64,000 bases of DNA from Atopsyche davidsoni (taxonomy: Eukaryota > Arthropoda > Insecta > Trichoptera > Hydrobiosidae): contig JAILWY010000010.1 in assembly GCA_022113835.1 (NCBI GenBank), forward strand, positions 5,357,501 through 5,421,500. The letters are read 5' to 3'. The notes under the pieces are model-generated. The model saw nothing but the letters and a program-made list of their open reading frames with translations. It made no database searches and was not told the DNA's origin. Shown here piece by piece: positions 49,701-63,934 of this stretch; positions within the stretch are counted from its first letter, which is position 1, and each line of letters starts with the position of its first letter. A program made the translations under genes and the position numbers.

Positions 49701-51290
49701 CGCGCTTATTTTCTCTTATTAAACCAACTACCATTGATTAACTATTTTATAACTTTACTAATTATATATAATATGAAAACACTGTTTGATGAGAAATTTG
49801 TTGGTTTTCCTATATGTTTTAATACATAATATAAATGTACATAAAAAAAATTTGAATTATTAAAACAATCTTTTTTTTATAAATAACCATGATTATAAAT
49901 ACAAAAAGTATTTATTTAAAATTATATACAAAGACGTAATTTTTATGATACTACACAATAAATATTGTCTTAATTGCTGAAAGATAACAGCCATCTATGT
50001 TTACAAAAAATAACTTTTTGATTTAAAAAAAGGGTTTGCTTCTCAAATACTGAATTTAAAATAATCAATAGATGGCATTATACAAAAATAATGATAACGA
50101 AACACTGTGAGTAATCTGTCTAATAATGTGTCAAATAGGTCACTTTTCTGCCATTTGTTTTGAATTTTGTTTTAAATTAAGCAATATCAAACTCAGTGCT
50201 AAATATATTACACCATACAATAATGATTAACACAAACATAGCGAATATAAGTTTATAATTTGATGCGTTACCTAACAATAGTATTTCTTGTCGTAGACCA
50301 GTGTAGTGACGTACATTCATAAAATAATTTAAATATAAAATACCTGATCGTGGTCGACTGAGCTTTGTTGATTCCGGACACTAAACTTGTAAATTTATTC
50401 ATCGGACACGTTTGAAGATAGTTTATATTTATTTGTTTGTAAGTTTTTATTGTTCAAAACACTCGTGACACTGACTTGACATGCCCACATGGGTGCGCAC
50501 ACATACTGCTACCAAATTGAATGAATGTCATTGCTAACAAAACGTTGTCATGTCATAACTTTTTTTGATTGTAGATTAGTTTATTAGATTGTAAATATAT
50601 TTTAGATTATAAATTTTTTTCTCGGTCGAACTTAAATTCACAATATAATATAAAAGCCGTAGATTTCTATTTACTCTTGACCTTGAAATTTTTTTCAGTG
50701 TGTCATGTGTCAAAATATCAGCAACGTCAAGTGAGGCTTCGTCACCTGGCCAGGGTTCAGTGTGCCCTTCGTCACCTGTTCAGTGTAAGCAAACGCATCA
50801 TTTTAATTAAATAATTTAGTTTTTAATATAATTTTAAGATTTATCTTTTATAAAACTCACTTTCGTAAAACCAATTGTGATTGTGTATGTGTATGTGAGA
50901 AAAACACTGAGTCAAAAGCCACTTTTCTAGATGACAATATGTTTTCATAAAAATAAAAAACCAAATGAGTTGTTATGTTATAAATTCAAATATTAGTCAT
51001 CGAAGTTGGTGTTAAGGGAGTAGAGAGGAGACATGTTCATAAAATATTTAAAATATTTTTGGTTACTTTGTACATAATTTATTTATCAAATTAACGAGCA
51101 TAAAACATCATAATAACCATTTATTAAAAAAATAAAACATATATTCCCCTAATACCTTAATCTATTGAAACTTTGATTAGGCAAGGTATTAATCAACCAT
51201 TATGTTGCAATATTTTGTAATAAACATTGTTTAGAAATGCTAACAACAAAAATACTATAAAAGTGTTATTGAAAATAAAATGTTTGTTTT
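43755..51290. other. AT-rich DNA without a recognised gene
   Basis: No gene could be supported. Short ORFs at 44716-44922 plus and 46620-46823 minus have somewhat mixed composition but no known motif. A direct repeat of CTTCGTCACCTG, each copy followed by TTCAGTGT, occurs at 50737 and 50767. Confidence 0.4.
51120..51125 (-). terminator. likely polyadenylation signal of the reductase
   Basis: AATAAA on the minus strand, about 170 bases past the reductase stop codon. A short stem-loop (AATACCTT ... AAGGTATT) lies between them at about 51150-51186. Confidence 0.45.
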
Positions 51291-51294
51291 ATAT

Positions 51295-54200
51295 TTAATC
51301 AGCCATCACCCACGATCCCAGGCCGGGCACTGCCCTCAGTGCCTTCCTCGACCCCTCCGAGTACTTCAGTAGCATATACACCAGCATCCCGTAGAAGAGA
51401 ATAGTCACGGCCTTATCCAGGTAGTACATTCTGAAACACAACAGAACCATTAAGCACAATACGCAACCCGAACAACCCTAATTTTATTAATCATTTACGC
51501 CAAAAATACGATCTCAGATTATCTACACAGATAGACAGAATAGCAAGTGGTTCGGAGTTTTAAGAACCATGTATGGCTGTTTCTGGCTTGTTGTGTAACT
51601 GCACCTGTAAATGAGCTAAATACGTATTATATATACGTTTTTTTTTTATTAAAAGTTGGAGAGACGTATTTTTTTCAGTTCTATAAAAACTATCTAAACA
51701 CTAATTAAACTATTTAATATCTATAGTTCAACGGGGAAAAAAACCCTTTCTGTGGCAGGCCTTGATAATAGGACGATTAAAAAAGGTCTCCTCAAAATTT
51801 TTTTTATTTTTATATTGAATTGCTTAAAAACAATGGATATTCGGAAATATATTTTTAAAAATAACAAACTAAATGATTTCGTTTTGACATTGATTGTTTA
51901 TACGATCAATTTATGTAACCACTCGAATAAAGTCAAGCATCAAGGAAATTCGATTATGCCCTATATTAGTCATTCACGTTAATTTCAAGATACTCACATG
52001 TTGTTCACAAATCTTGCTCTCGGAAGGGAGGACAGGGGTTCTTTGAGACAATACTGTCGTCCACCCAGCAGGCACCTCTTTATGAACTCTCCGACGTCAA
52101 CACTTCCAAAGTCCATGGGGAAGCTTTTCTTTTCGTTTGGTGATAGTTTCAAATATAAGTCCTTGAAGTTGGAATTTTCGAAGGACCATTGCCTTGTTGT
52201 GAAGAATTGCAGAACTTCGAGGCCGTCGGAAATGCGGGATTGAATTCGAACCATGCTGAACGATAAAATGTGATTAATGCGAATAATTTTATTCAATTAA
52301 AATACGTATATAATATCAACATCATACTCGTCATAATTATTTTAATTGTTTTAGTCCTTGCTTTCAAGGACAAAAGCAAAAGCAAAAGCCCTAGCAAAAT
52401 GATCGTACCCATTATTCATTTGTATAGGCGGGCAATATTATGTTTATAGTCAAGTATATAATAATTATAGCGACAAACAAGTATAGCGATTTACCTTTGG
52501 CATGATTTTTTAACAATTTTTAATATGCGTTAAGTTTTTAACTCACAATCGTTTTTGGCCAAAGATCAGCATGAGGAAATCGATGAAATAAGCCGGTACC
52601 AGGTGGAAAAAGAAGACGCAAAGGTTGTGGACGAATTTCCATTTGCGGATGTCTCCATCCGGGTACCAAAGCGGGTTGTCGAAAGGATATTCGCGCACAG
52701 TGGCCCGCCCGATGGACAGCACTTCCGCCCAGGTTGCTTCCTTTGCATCCCCACAGGTCAAGTTGTACACCGGAATTTCAGTTGGCCTGAAATAATTAAT
52801 TAACAAATTGTTTATTTTCTTGGATCACGTATCAAAATAAACCGTCGAAATTTTTTATTTAGTTTTTTTAAGCAATCTGTAGCAAAGCAAATATTATTAT
52901 TAAAAAATAAGTTATTGTTAGTGAAACGCACAATTTCTCCGTGGTGGCAATTCTATAGCCGAGAACTATGAGGGCGTTTATGGCGAAGTCAACGGGGATG
53001 ACTTCAGCATGGTATTCGCCATTGCAGTGCATGGAGCGGATGACTCCCTTGCCGGCTCCTACCATGAGCCCCACTGGGCCGTTCAGGTTGTCCACCCAAC
53101 CCTGCACGGGCTCTTCCCAAGAAGGGCAAACTGGAAACATAACATCATGAATAGTGAAGCAAGCTAGAAGAGGACGTAGGATAAAACGGACATCATAAAT
53201 TTTATTTTACTAAATTCAGCAACTGATATAAAATTGTTTTGATTTTTTCTATAAATGATTATTGTATAATTTTGCTACCACACTGTAGTAAGAATAGCCT
53301 AGTGTTCAAACTCAGATAAAAAGTATTTAATTTCTTGTTTGTTTAGAGTACTTAAGCCTCTTTAAAAAAACCTTTTCACGAGTGTTGATTATGGTAAATG
53401 CCAGAAACGCTTTAAAATAAACACAGCTGTAGTTCCTCTTAACGCATTAAACCGCTTGTCAACCTATTTGTGGTCGTGAACCTCGACGACTGCAAAATAA
53501 TGTGGATGATTAACTTTTCAATACGATCTAGGTTTGGTTGACTCCTGCTCATATTGTAAACATGAGTTTGATTTTGTATAAGTATTAAAATACAAATAAT
53601 AACCCTGCAACTGCTGCAGAACATTTAATTAACTCTGCCATCTGTAACGAGCCTCACTACATTGCAAAACCTTTGATTAAAAATAAGTATCTGATTTTTA
53701 TGAGGTCTAGCGTTGTTCTTTATTACCGTAATTTCATGCAGAGTGATTTCTATTTGACGAAATTCTAGATGCACCAGGAGTTAAATCACTTATGAAGAGT
53801 TGTTAGCTACATTACCTAAATATAACAATAAAAATAATATAAATTTATTTATGAACGAATAATTTTAATTCTGTTTTATTTAAAACACGTAAAATTTAAA
53901 TAACAGCTTTTTGTACAGTTACACGTTGGTGGCATAACCGTTGAATTTTATTTATGTTTATTTAAATAGATCTATAAATATTTAATAAATATTAAATAAA
54001 TTATACATAATCGAGAGGTTTACTTTATTCCTGCCTGACAATCAAGGTAAATTTATTAAAAATGCATTTACAAGTATCAAATATTTAAAGTTGATGTTTA
54101 TATGCAGACCTAGTAGTAGCAATTTATTTTAATTAACGGTTTAATTATATTATGTTCATGATACATATCATTAGCGCAAATATTTATATATACTCATTGG

Positions 54201-57200
54201 ACAATAGTCCGGTAGTTTAAAAACACTTGTCACTATGAAATTTGATTGGAATATACATATATTAACATGGTGCATTGTTGTACCTATGCTCGGTCTGGCA
54301 ATGGCGACCCTCATGTTGGGGTACTGCTCCCGAACGAGTTGCTCGGCCAGGCGCTTGGAGTAGGTGTAGGTGTTGGGGTGGATGCCCAGCAAGCTGGGAG
54401 TGATGGTCTCCAGTGCCTTCTCGTCCATCCACTTGATGGTGTTCATGAGGTCGTGCGGGCTGGCCGACCATTCCGTCACCTTTGCGAAGCCAAGCCGATC
54501 AGTCCCAGACGCGCAACACGCTCGCAGGTTAAATCAAAGACAATTTCCAAAACAACCACGCTACACAGATATCAAAAAATAAGGTTTTTTGCGGATGTTT
54601 AAATTTACGGCAAACTTCTTCGATAACGAAATTTAAAATATTAGATTTTTTTTAAAGAAGCCGAATTTTTTAAATTATTAGTTAATTCGGATAAAATTCA
54701 ATTCAGTTATCATTATGAATTAAATGTTGTAGCGCGTAATGTCATGGCATTGAAAATAGAAATCGACAATTACTGGCATCCTTATTTACACAACATACTT
54801 GGAAAATGTGTGATCATTAAAACAACATAACTGAATTGTGTCACGCATATCGATGATATTACTAAAACTGAGTTGTTTTAATTGAGAAATTTAAGCGATT
54901 ATAAAATCAACATATCTCTATAAAATAGTACGCAGTTTTGACTTGAACTTTATGCAGCTATGTTAATACTAAGAACGAAAATAAATCTTATGAAATACTT
55001 TGTTATAAATTTAAATATAAGCTAAGCTTAAATAGCTTTATTATCTCATAAGAGCATGCATAGCTCAGAGATGATTAATAAAATATATTAACAGGTACAT
55101 GGCACCCGTTTAGAGTTTTGTATGAAACTCCGATTGTAAGAAATCTCTTTGTTTTCTGTGATGGCTGTGAAGTACAATGGTTGATAATATACTTTTAAAA
55201 TAGTTCTTATATTAAAAAAAAATAACGAAAAGCCTCTCCACTCAGTGGTGATTGTAAAATTTAGAAGATAATTGTAAGATAGGTGGCTTAACCCAAGAGA
55301 TATTAATTTATGAAAACAAAATGTATCCGTTTTGATTTTTTAAATAAATAACGCGTCAAATATAATTCAACATTAACAAATTTTATCACATCAATAATTC
55401 TGCCCACTTACGCGCGAGACATACAAAAGTTGTCAAGTAGAAAGTTATCAATCAGACCAATACAAGGAGTTTACTAAAAATAGGTTGCATGGTATGAAAT
55501 AATGATATTGCCAAATATATGCATAAATTCAATCACTCAACATTTATTAAAAAAAACAAACAAAAAAACTGGTGCATGAGGTTGCATTTAAAATGCACTT
55601 AATATTATGTAATTATGAAAATAGTATTGTATTAAAGTAGATTTTTTTGATGCAGTTACGACATATATTTCATTTTCCAAACCGATACTAAAGATCGCCA
55701 TAGAGTTTAAATCATATTTGTATCTTCATTTACGATTGATTCGTTATTAACACTTAAAACACAAATTATTTGTTTCCAATAATAAAATAGAAGTTCATTT
55801 TGGAAATCATAACATTAAGATGTATGTTTTTTAAATTATTTTATATTAATTTAATTGGCAATCAAAAAACCAAACTAATAAGCTTGTTTTTTAGTTGATT
55901 TGATTCTACGTCTAATAAATCACTGCCTCGATACAAGGGTGCACTGTTTATCAAAATCTTACTGTGTCTACAATTTATTTTACAATATTTTATTCTAAAA
56001 ATTGCATTGGTAATTAAAAGAAAAGAAGAAAAAAGGATAGAAGTGCGCTGCGTTACACTCAAATCTTCATGTTTTGTCGGTCATATCTCTAGAAATTTTT
56101 ACACGCAAAGGCTATATATATCTGAAGTTGCAATACATATACAAGAAATATACACCAACCTCTTTCTGCAATAGTGGATTTAACTTTAAAATATAAAATA
56201 CGCAATAATGCAATGGTGCTCTAGCATATTGTATACCTTTTCATCCAGGTGATCGAGGTCTGCGTAACAGAAAGCGGTGGACAGGTGGATGAAAGCCGCC
56301 ATGTTGGCCATGTTCTGGCAAATCTTGATGACCCTCCATGTGCCCGTGGTGTTCATGTCGATGGCGTCTTTCAGCTTGGCTTCCAGGCGCAGGGTGGCCG
56401 CGAAGTGGTATACTATGTTAACCTCCTTATAGAGGTTTTCAAGGACAACAGAGTCTATCCCCAGGTTATCCATCAGGACGTCACCTTGGATGGGGACAAT
56501 CTTCTTGATGGCATCGGGACGCTTCTCTCGCAGTCTACCGAATAACTGCACAAGTATTTAAATAAAAATTAAAAACACAAATTTATCAAGCAATGTGGTG
56601 CATATAAAACACTATATGCAACACTATAAACGTCAATAGTACTGTTAAGGTAAAGCTGGCTTTGAAAATGACAGCATAGCTCGGATACACTGGTTGATTT
56701 TAGTGATATCTTACTTTTAGTTCAGTTAATTTTAATGCATTTAAAATTTTTAATTAATGTATTTTAAAGATAAAAATTACAAATTTAAGTGCTGTATTGA
56801 TCAAGTCATACATATTTATTTAGAAAAAATTGGTAACATAAATTCTTCACTGAGATTAAACGATTTGTATTCTTTTTTAGCTACATAAGCACAGTGAATT
56901 ATTTGAAAACACTAGGCTACGATAACCTTAGTTAAACCTGTGAAGTAAAAAAATAGAAGATTTCTCTTTTCGTTTCATGTATAAATCGATTATCTTTAAA
57001 CATGTATTATAAAAAAAATACTCACTGGCAATTTCCACATATCTTCAATCCTAATTGTTACAGACTTTCCTCTCTTAGGTCGAATTAGTATGTAGATTTT
57101 TCCGATATCCGGGCATTCGTACAGAAACTTTTCGATCAGGACTTTTCCCATAAGACCAGAAGCACCCGTGATGAAAATATTTTTCCCCTTGTAGAAGTCC

Positions 57201-57223
57201 GTCACTGTGTTGTTTGTCGCCAT
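51295..57223 (-). CDS. fatty acyl-CoA reductase, seven coding exons, complete
   Basis: Reduces fatty acyl-CoA to fatty alcohol with NADPH, normally at the ER or peroxisome membrane, for waxes, cuticular lipids or, in some moths, pheromone. Exons: 57223-57026, 56545-56237, 54479-54284, 53130-52932, 52786-52547, 52255-51998 and 51430-51295. All borders are GT-AG with matching phases, giving 511 residues, the usual family length. Residues about 15-30 hold the Rossmann motif ITGASGLMGK. HLSTAFCYAD and the active-site YTYSK (YxxxK) are present; VDNLNGPVGLMVGAGKG and PVDFAINALI are typical FAR blocks. The FAR_C domain has a hydrophobic stretch (CVFFFHLVPAYFIDFLML), and a second lies near the C-terminus (ILFYGMLVYMLL). 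It resembles the CG5065-like group. An acceptor TTTTCAG at 57239-57245 shows an upstream non-coding exon. Substrate cannot be told. Confidence 0.95.
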
Positions 57224-57289
57224 GTTGAGGTTTCAGATCTGAAAATTATTAAACGTATCGATATTAAATGATGCAGTTGAGTAATGGAT

Positions 57290-57400
57290 CGCATTGGCCA
57301 ACACGTGCAATTGGTTCGAAGATCTGAATGCGCAGCGAAAGTTACTGCCGCGTATTGAGAGACGAAGCATTAAACAATAACCTGACCAACCTGGGTCAGG
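57290..57400 (-). promoter_or_regulatory. possible reductase upstream regulatory region
   Basis: Within 180 bases upstream of the reductase ATG are a CACGTG E-box (57302-57307), an adjacent CCAAT/TTGG element and a palindrome, CCTGACC-6-GGTCAGG (57381-57400). The palindrome has two nuclear-receptor-like half-sites in everted order. Because a 5' intron exists, the true promoter may lie farther upstream. Confidence 0.35.
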
Positions 57401-57419
57401 TGTAACAGTAACCCTTTGG

Positions 57420-60400
57420 CTGCAAACGCTTTTCTAAACATTTTAATTATACTTTTTTGGACAGCAAGCAATTTATAGAGGAAAAACAAATTTTATTTTA
57501 ATATATTTAAAATTTTGAATTATCAAACGTTTTGATTTTATCATCAGATGCGTTGATCTTTTGTGTGATGGTTTTACCTGAAAACCGGACAGGTTAGTGC
57601 GTCATTTTAGCCAAAAGGCGGCTTAAGAATATTGCTGCTTACGTCAATTGGGTTATATTTTTAAATGCATGTAAAATATTTAAATTATAAACAAAGAAAA
57701 AAAAATTTTTTTTGAGAGACTGTAATAGTTATAAAAAAATGATTATTTTGATTAAATGAACAAATACATCGTATCAATAAATGTAATAATAATAAAAAAA
57801 ATAAAAAAGGTTTTTTTCTGAATGTTTAAATCTTTTTATAATGCACAGTTTGATTACTAAAACTTAAATAAAGACACTGTGAAAATATAACTATAAAATA
57901 AATAATTGTTTTCAATCCGCTGAAAAATATTATAATTCAATTTAATATTTTGTCCTATAAAGTGTTTAATACTGTCTCATTGAACGAATGCGTAACATTA
58001 AATATTTTTATACAGTCTGTTGTGAAAGAACTGAATTGCGCACATTTTTTTTAATATGTTTTTTAGCATTGCTTTACGTTTTATGAATGTAAATAATAAG
58101 GATTAAAAATATATACTGTCTTTTTTGCACTAATTAGAACTTTAATGCGTGTATTATAGATTACAGGTGTGGTTTGTGTTTTATTAAATAAAAAGCGGTT
58201 ATTTTTTAATTATACATGCAAATTAGTAAGTTGTTAAAGCAATTTGCATTATTCAAATATTTTTGTAATTTTATATCACTATGTTTATACACTATACAAC
58301 CTTGTTTTTGCTGTTTAAAATACTCTTAAGCGTTGATTTTCTCGTTAACCTACTGTCCGTGATCCTAGATGCAATTAATATCCATATGCCTTTCTGGCAT
58401 ACGTGAGGTTTATTTATCTGTTTTTGCATAAACTCTTGCAGGTAAATAGTTTAAGGAGGTGTATGAATTGTGAATATAAGAGTGTACTTCTATCCATTAA
58501 ATTATACAAACAATAAACGTTTTAAACATTTTATTGCATTTGTCATTAGAATGCGTTTGATAGCAATGCAGTTAGTAGTCGTATAGCATATCTCAGTTCT
58601 TTAAAACGACAAATAAGATGTTGGACTGAAGCCAAAAAGAGAATTGTGAAGAAATATAGTAATTATTAAAAGTTTGGGTTGGCTTGGTGGCGAGACTGTT
58701 GACCGCAAGGATTTCGGTTCAATAGATTATTCATAAAAAACGATTGAACCACATCAAAGATGATTTGTATTAATTGACGTATTTATATGATGCATTACAC
58801 TAACATGAAATATTTAAAATTTGAACTAAGATGACGATCTTCATCAAATTTAAAGGACTGATTACGGTGGCGTAGTGTGTATTCTGTAGCATAAAGTATC
58901 CAAATCTCAAAATTTAAACAATTTTGGTAAATGTTAAAGAAATATTATATTTGTTGAATATAATACAAATATTTATATGCAGTTAGTTTGAAGTGAAAAT
59001 GATTTTATCCAACGTTGTGACATTCAATTCAAGCAAGGGTTTTGAGCTGTCGTGAAAATTTATTCTCTTGATGATTTCTGTATTCTGAAAGGTGTCTTTT
59101 TAATTGATTTTTGTTATATCAGTAGTTAAAAGTACTCGTACGTTTCAAGCGAGTATTTTGATCGTGTTGCTCTTTGACTTGCTGGCTGAACTAAAAAATA
59201 CATTTTTATAGATCATTTTTGTTTCAATCAATCAAACTATAATATCAATAAGAAATCTAATATTTCATAAAAAAATGGTAGAAATATAATTATCATTGGT
59301 TGTAAAATTAAAGAATTAAATTAGAAAAGTAATTTATTTTGCTCATACAGTTTTTTTTTATAATAAATTAATTGTTTTTTAATACAATAATTTTGCTTAT
59401 TGTTTGTTGAGTTCAAATGAGAATGACGAAACGTTATATTAATTAATCGGAATACATTTTTTGCGACATGACTTTTTTGCTAAGATTTACAAACAACACA
59501 GTACATAAGTAATTGAAATGAGTTTTAGGTACGACAAATGCCATAAATTGACAAAAAAGCTAAATGAGATAAATGTCGAGAGTATATATCGATCAGGTTA
59601 ACATGATAAACAATTAGGGAAGATAAACTATTTGAAGAAAAAAAAGGTTATACGCAATGAAAGCATTTAAGTGACATTATAAATAATAATAGTAATCAGA
59701 AAATTTGTAAATACTGTTTTAAAAAGTACTGGTAACTAAAAATATATCAAGAACCAACGATTTTATAAAGTCATTTTTTAAAAATATACTTTTTTTAAAG
59801 CTTACGATCAATATATAACGAATTTAAAAAATATATATAATATTATTTATTTGCGTTTAGGTTCAGAGTAGCACAGAAACATACTTATAGATAGATTCTT
59901 TGAATTCCGTCGAATCCGGACCAAAGCGCCAGATCGAGGTAGTCAGGCATATAAATCATGCCCAAAAAAATTTGCTAACCCAACACAACTAAATTCTATA
60001 AAATGATTTCATCGGCCGTGACGCTCAAAAATCACCTAATTGATAATGGTTGGAAAACATCAAGTGGGCAACCTCGATTACTATGAGTGTAGTGAATTTC
60101 CAATACCTTTTTTTGTCCGATGCCTTCCAAATCGGTGCCACACTGATCTTGACCAAAGGCAAAAGGCTTCCCCATATATTGGGCTGAATAGTTTTTTTCA
60201 TACTTGCTATGCTCGACAAATAATAAATCTGCCTTTAAAGCTTTTTATCGATCAACACATTGTCAGAAAAGCGTTAAAAAACGCTTCATCCAGATCGGAG
60301 AAAAATTTGGGCCACTGGTTTTTTTTGTTGTTGACTGTACTAAAGTTATTTTAATGTGGTCTGTCTTGTGTTGGTACTATAATTAAATTATTTAACATAT

Positions 60401-63400
60401 ATCAACCAAAGTATATCCGGAATATTGGTTTATTTACGTCACAAAAACTTTTTTCATTTCATTGACACTGATAAAATATCCGTAATATTTTGATACTGAT
60501 AAGGATATATTTGATTGTCTCACTACGTGCTGCTATTTTTGATTTCCTTATGATTTGCCACTAATTCTAATTTTATAAATCTGCACAATTTTTATAATAC
60601 TTTAAAAAAATGGTTGAATTATATCAATGTGTTAGCAGGGTTCCATATCAAAGTAGCGCCCTATCCTTTTTTTTTACTGAACGATCTCTTTGGTTCGGTT
60701 TAGTTCCTTATGGTTTGTTTTTGTATAGTGGACGACAACAACAGTTTTGATTACCTGGGCTGTCCTTGCATGACATTTAGCAGTCAAAACCTGCCCCAAG
60801 TTCGACATTAGGCCTATTCGTTCGTTCTTCATCGACACGGGGAACACCTTGTATTCACAGGTAAACTTCTACGTCATGTTATCATGTGACTAAAACATTT
60901 CAGTAGTGAAACTCCAACAACAACAAAATTAAAGGATAAATCTTAAAATGGACTTATTTTTAAGAATTTAAATTTAACATAAAATAACAAAAAAATGTCT
61001 CTAAATCCTAATAAATTTTAGAAAAAAGAAAATGTGTTATTTTAAATAGTATTATTTACAACGCCGAAGAATTTTGTCATTCTTTGAGATTCAATAACCC
61101 TAACTTGAAATTCGTAATGGGTCTCGTGACTTTAAACAAATCAGTACAAGGTTAAATGAAAAGATAAGTCTTTTTTTTATTAAATAACTCGAATCAATGG
61201 ATTTATTGATATACTCCTATTACATAAATCGGACAGTGCGTTACGCCTTCAAGAAGAAACCATACCTCGATTTGCAATGTGGAATTTGATTTTCTAGTAA
61301 CTGGTTTATTTATTAAATTATTACTCTCTTCAACGTTGGAAATGAGATTTCCCTTAAAACTCTACTATTGAAATAAGAACATAGCATTTATTACAAAAAC
61401 TCAATCGCTTTATAAAAATAGGTATGAAAATGAGAAAATTAAGATGGAAAATATCACTGAAATATATTAATAAATAGGAAAATGCTTTATATAACAATGT
61501 TTTTTTTTATAATACATATGTGAGATTACTTACTAAGTTATATTTCAAACTACGTCCAAAAATCTTTATTTTATTTAATTTCCAATTTTTGAATAGTCTG
61601 TAAAGGTGAATGAAAAGAATTCAAACCGAATAATTTTAAGAAACCTCGAGAGACCTTGATAAAAAAAACTTTAATTGCTGTTCTGTAAAACTACTCAAGT
61701 GCTCGGTGTGATTAATGTGAAGAGTTTATTCACTAAATTATTAGTGATAACTATGTCAGAGAGACAAATAATTAAGAACACTTGTGAAAGTGATTTTTTT
61801 TTATGTTGACGAAATGTTTTAAATACGTTCAGTGCTCATACAAAAATATTGTACAACGATAAAATTTTCGCAACGCCTACTTTTTACGCTTATCTTTAGC
61901 CTTCGCAGCTTGACCAAGGGTTTAACTTTCTCAAAATAATAGAGCACATATTTGTTTATCCTAAAAAGTAAAGGTATTTACATTGTGACAATTCGCTATC
62001 GAATAAAACTCCAATATAAGTAGCATATGTCAAATAAAGTGTCAGGTATGTAATGATTTTGGTACAGTGATATATTATATATTGTTTTTAATATTTTCCG
62101 CATTCTTCACTGATTTTTTGGTATTCCCAAAATATACAGCATTTTGTTGTCACATTAAAAATTAAGTATTGTTTAAATTATTTTGGGTCGATTTTTTATA
62201 ATGCCAGATGTTTTATGCAACAAAACTGTATACATTATGTTTTCAGGTCTATATTTTTTTTTGGTTAGCTTGTTGTTTTTTTAAATATGACCGGTTTTAA
62301 AACTAAGTGTATGTAATAAAAAAAAACCTACAGGCAAAGTAAGCACCGTCTAATGTTCTGATTAAAACTTACTTAGGATGGCGTTCTTATTGTACATAAT
62401 TTACTGAATTTAAATGGATTTTACAGTTTGTCATAATTCACAACTATTTCGAGCCGACAAAAATAATACTTAACTATTTAAAAATAAACGAAGTATTTTA
62501 TTGCTGGGATTATTTTTGTTTCAATAACGTTATAAATAGTATGCATAATTTCGTATTTAAAGCAATATGCTCTTGTATTATCATCGAGTTTCAACTCTTT
62601 ATTCATTTTCTTCACATCACAATCTCGATAAAGCAATGCCAAAGGACAGGTATGTTGCCAATCCCAACTCACATTGCAGATGTGATGTAACCCTGCAGGG
62701 AGTTGTTGAAGTCGGCTTTCACCCAACCAGTTTAGCGAGTGGATAGTCCACCACAAGGATCGGTTCCTTCAACGTGCTATTTACCTATATAAAATATCAA
62801 CATTACTCAACATACCAGTTATTATAGCCGTAGTCTCTGAGCACCTTAAAATTTTAATCTGATGCTTTATATAAATATTTTCCCCAAAATTAATATTATT
62901 TATTTGAATACAAATGTTCCTATCAACAATAAAATAATATGGCAAGCGCAATCAACGAATAATTTACAGTAAAAGAGGCAATATTTTTCATGAGAAATAT
63001 AATAAAAATAAACATGATTGAACAAGGAAAATATATATATATATATAATATAAATAGATATATATATTCATATCGCGTTCAATTCTTATCATAAACTTTT
63101 TATTATAGATAAAAAATCATTGTACCACAAACAAACCAATAAATTCTATGAATCAAAATTTAAAAAAAAACATACACATCAGTCAAATCTGTTTTTTATA
63201 TTTTACCTAAAACCACACATAATTAAAAATAATAATTATTGTATTTCATTTACATTGTAAAACTTGTGTCCGTTAAGTCCGTCCATACATGATTGCAAAA
63301 GATAAAAATATTGTTCTTTTTATCAGAAAAACGTTTATTACTAATAATGAAAATTATTTACTTGCATACTATTTTGTCTTTTACTCAACATATTTGTAAT

Positions 63401-63930
63401 AAAAGGTACCTTCTGATGACCTTATGACATTACAAAGTTTCAATATTCACTGAAACCTGAAGCGGCAGCTGCCTGAATACCACATAATATTTTATAGATG
63501 GTTCGTATACATCCTTTCCACTACATAACCAACACTTGCCATACCATGTTGTAATTTACAACTTTACAATCATATAATATAATAATATAGTCGTGTAAGT
63601 CTTATGGTGGCTGTAGAATAGCTGATTGACAAGTATCATATTTCCCAAACTATGAAAAACGTTTGAAACAGCTGTATTTGGTATGTTAAATTCATTGAGC
63701 AAATAGAGCTTTCAGAAATTATGGCCAATCTTTTAAATTGTGGGTGTAATTATTTGTTTACTATATTCTATCATCTCCGTAAAAAAGTCAAAAGTTTTCG
63801 TTTCTAAAAATAAATACACTATAGAACCACCTCACATGATTTAGTAGACTTTAAAATGCTTAAATTGAAATAAATCAACTAGCTATAGTAAGCATTGCCA
63901 GTCAAGTGCTTGTAAATAAGTAAGTGAAAT
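57420..63930. other. AT-rich DNA upstream of the reductase, no gene identified
   Basis: No supported gene. A tRNA-like A/B-box pair (GGCTTGGTGGCGAGAC and GGTTCAATAG, about 58675-58725) may be a SINE head. ORFs at 60040-60354 plus and 62478-62756 minus have no recognised motif; the latter holds a possible donor, AAT|GTGAGT. The 5' non-coding exon of the reductase may lie somewhere here. Confidence 0.35.
63031..63048. repeat. (TA)n microsatellite
   Basis: A simple TA dinucleotide tract. Confidence 0.85.
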
Positions 63931-63934
63931 TAAG

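Noticed and set aside
54246..54602. Plus-strand ORF of 118 codons
   Set aside because: It is antisense to reductase exon 3, whose minus frame carries the YxxxK motif.
56249..56545. Plus-strand ORF of 98 codons
   Set aside because: Antisense shadow of reductase exon 2.
60025..60354. Overlapping ORFs on both strands near 60 kb
   Set aside because: No recognisable motif, no splice borders; probably noncoding or an old repeat.
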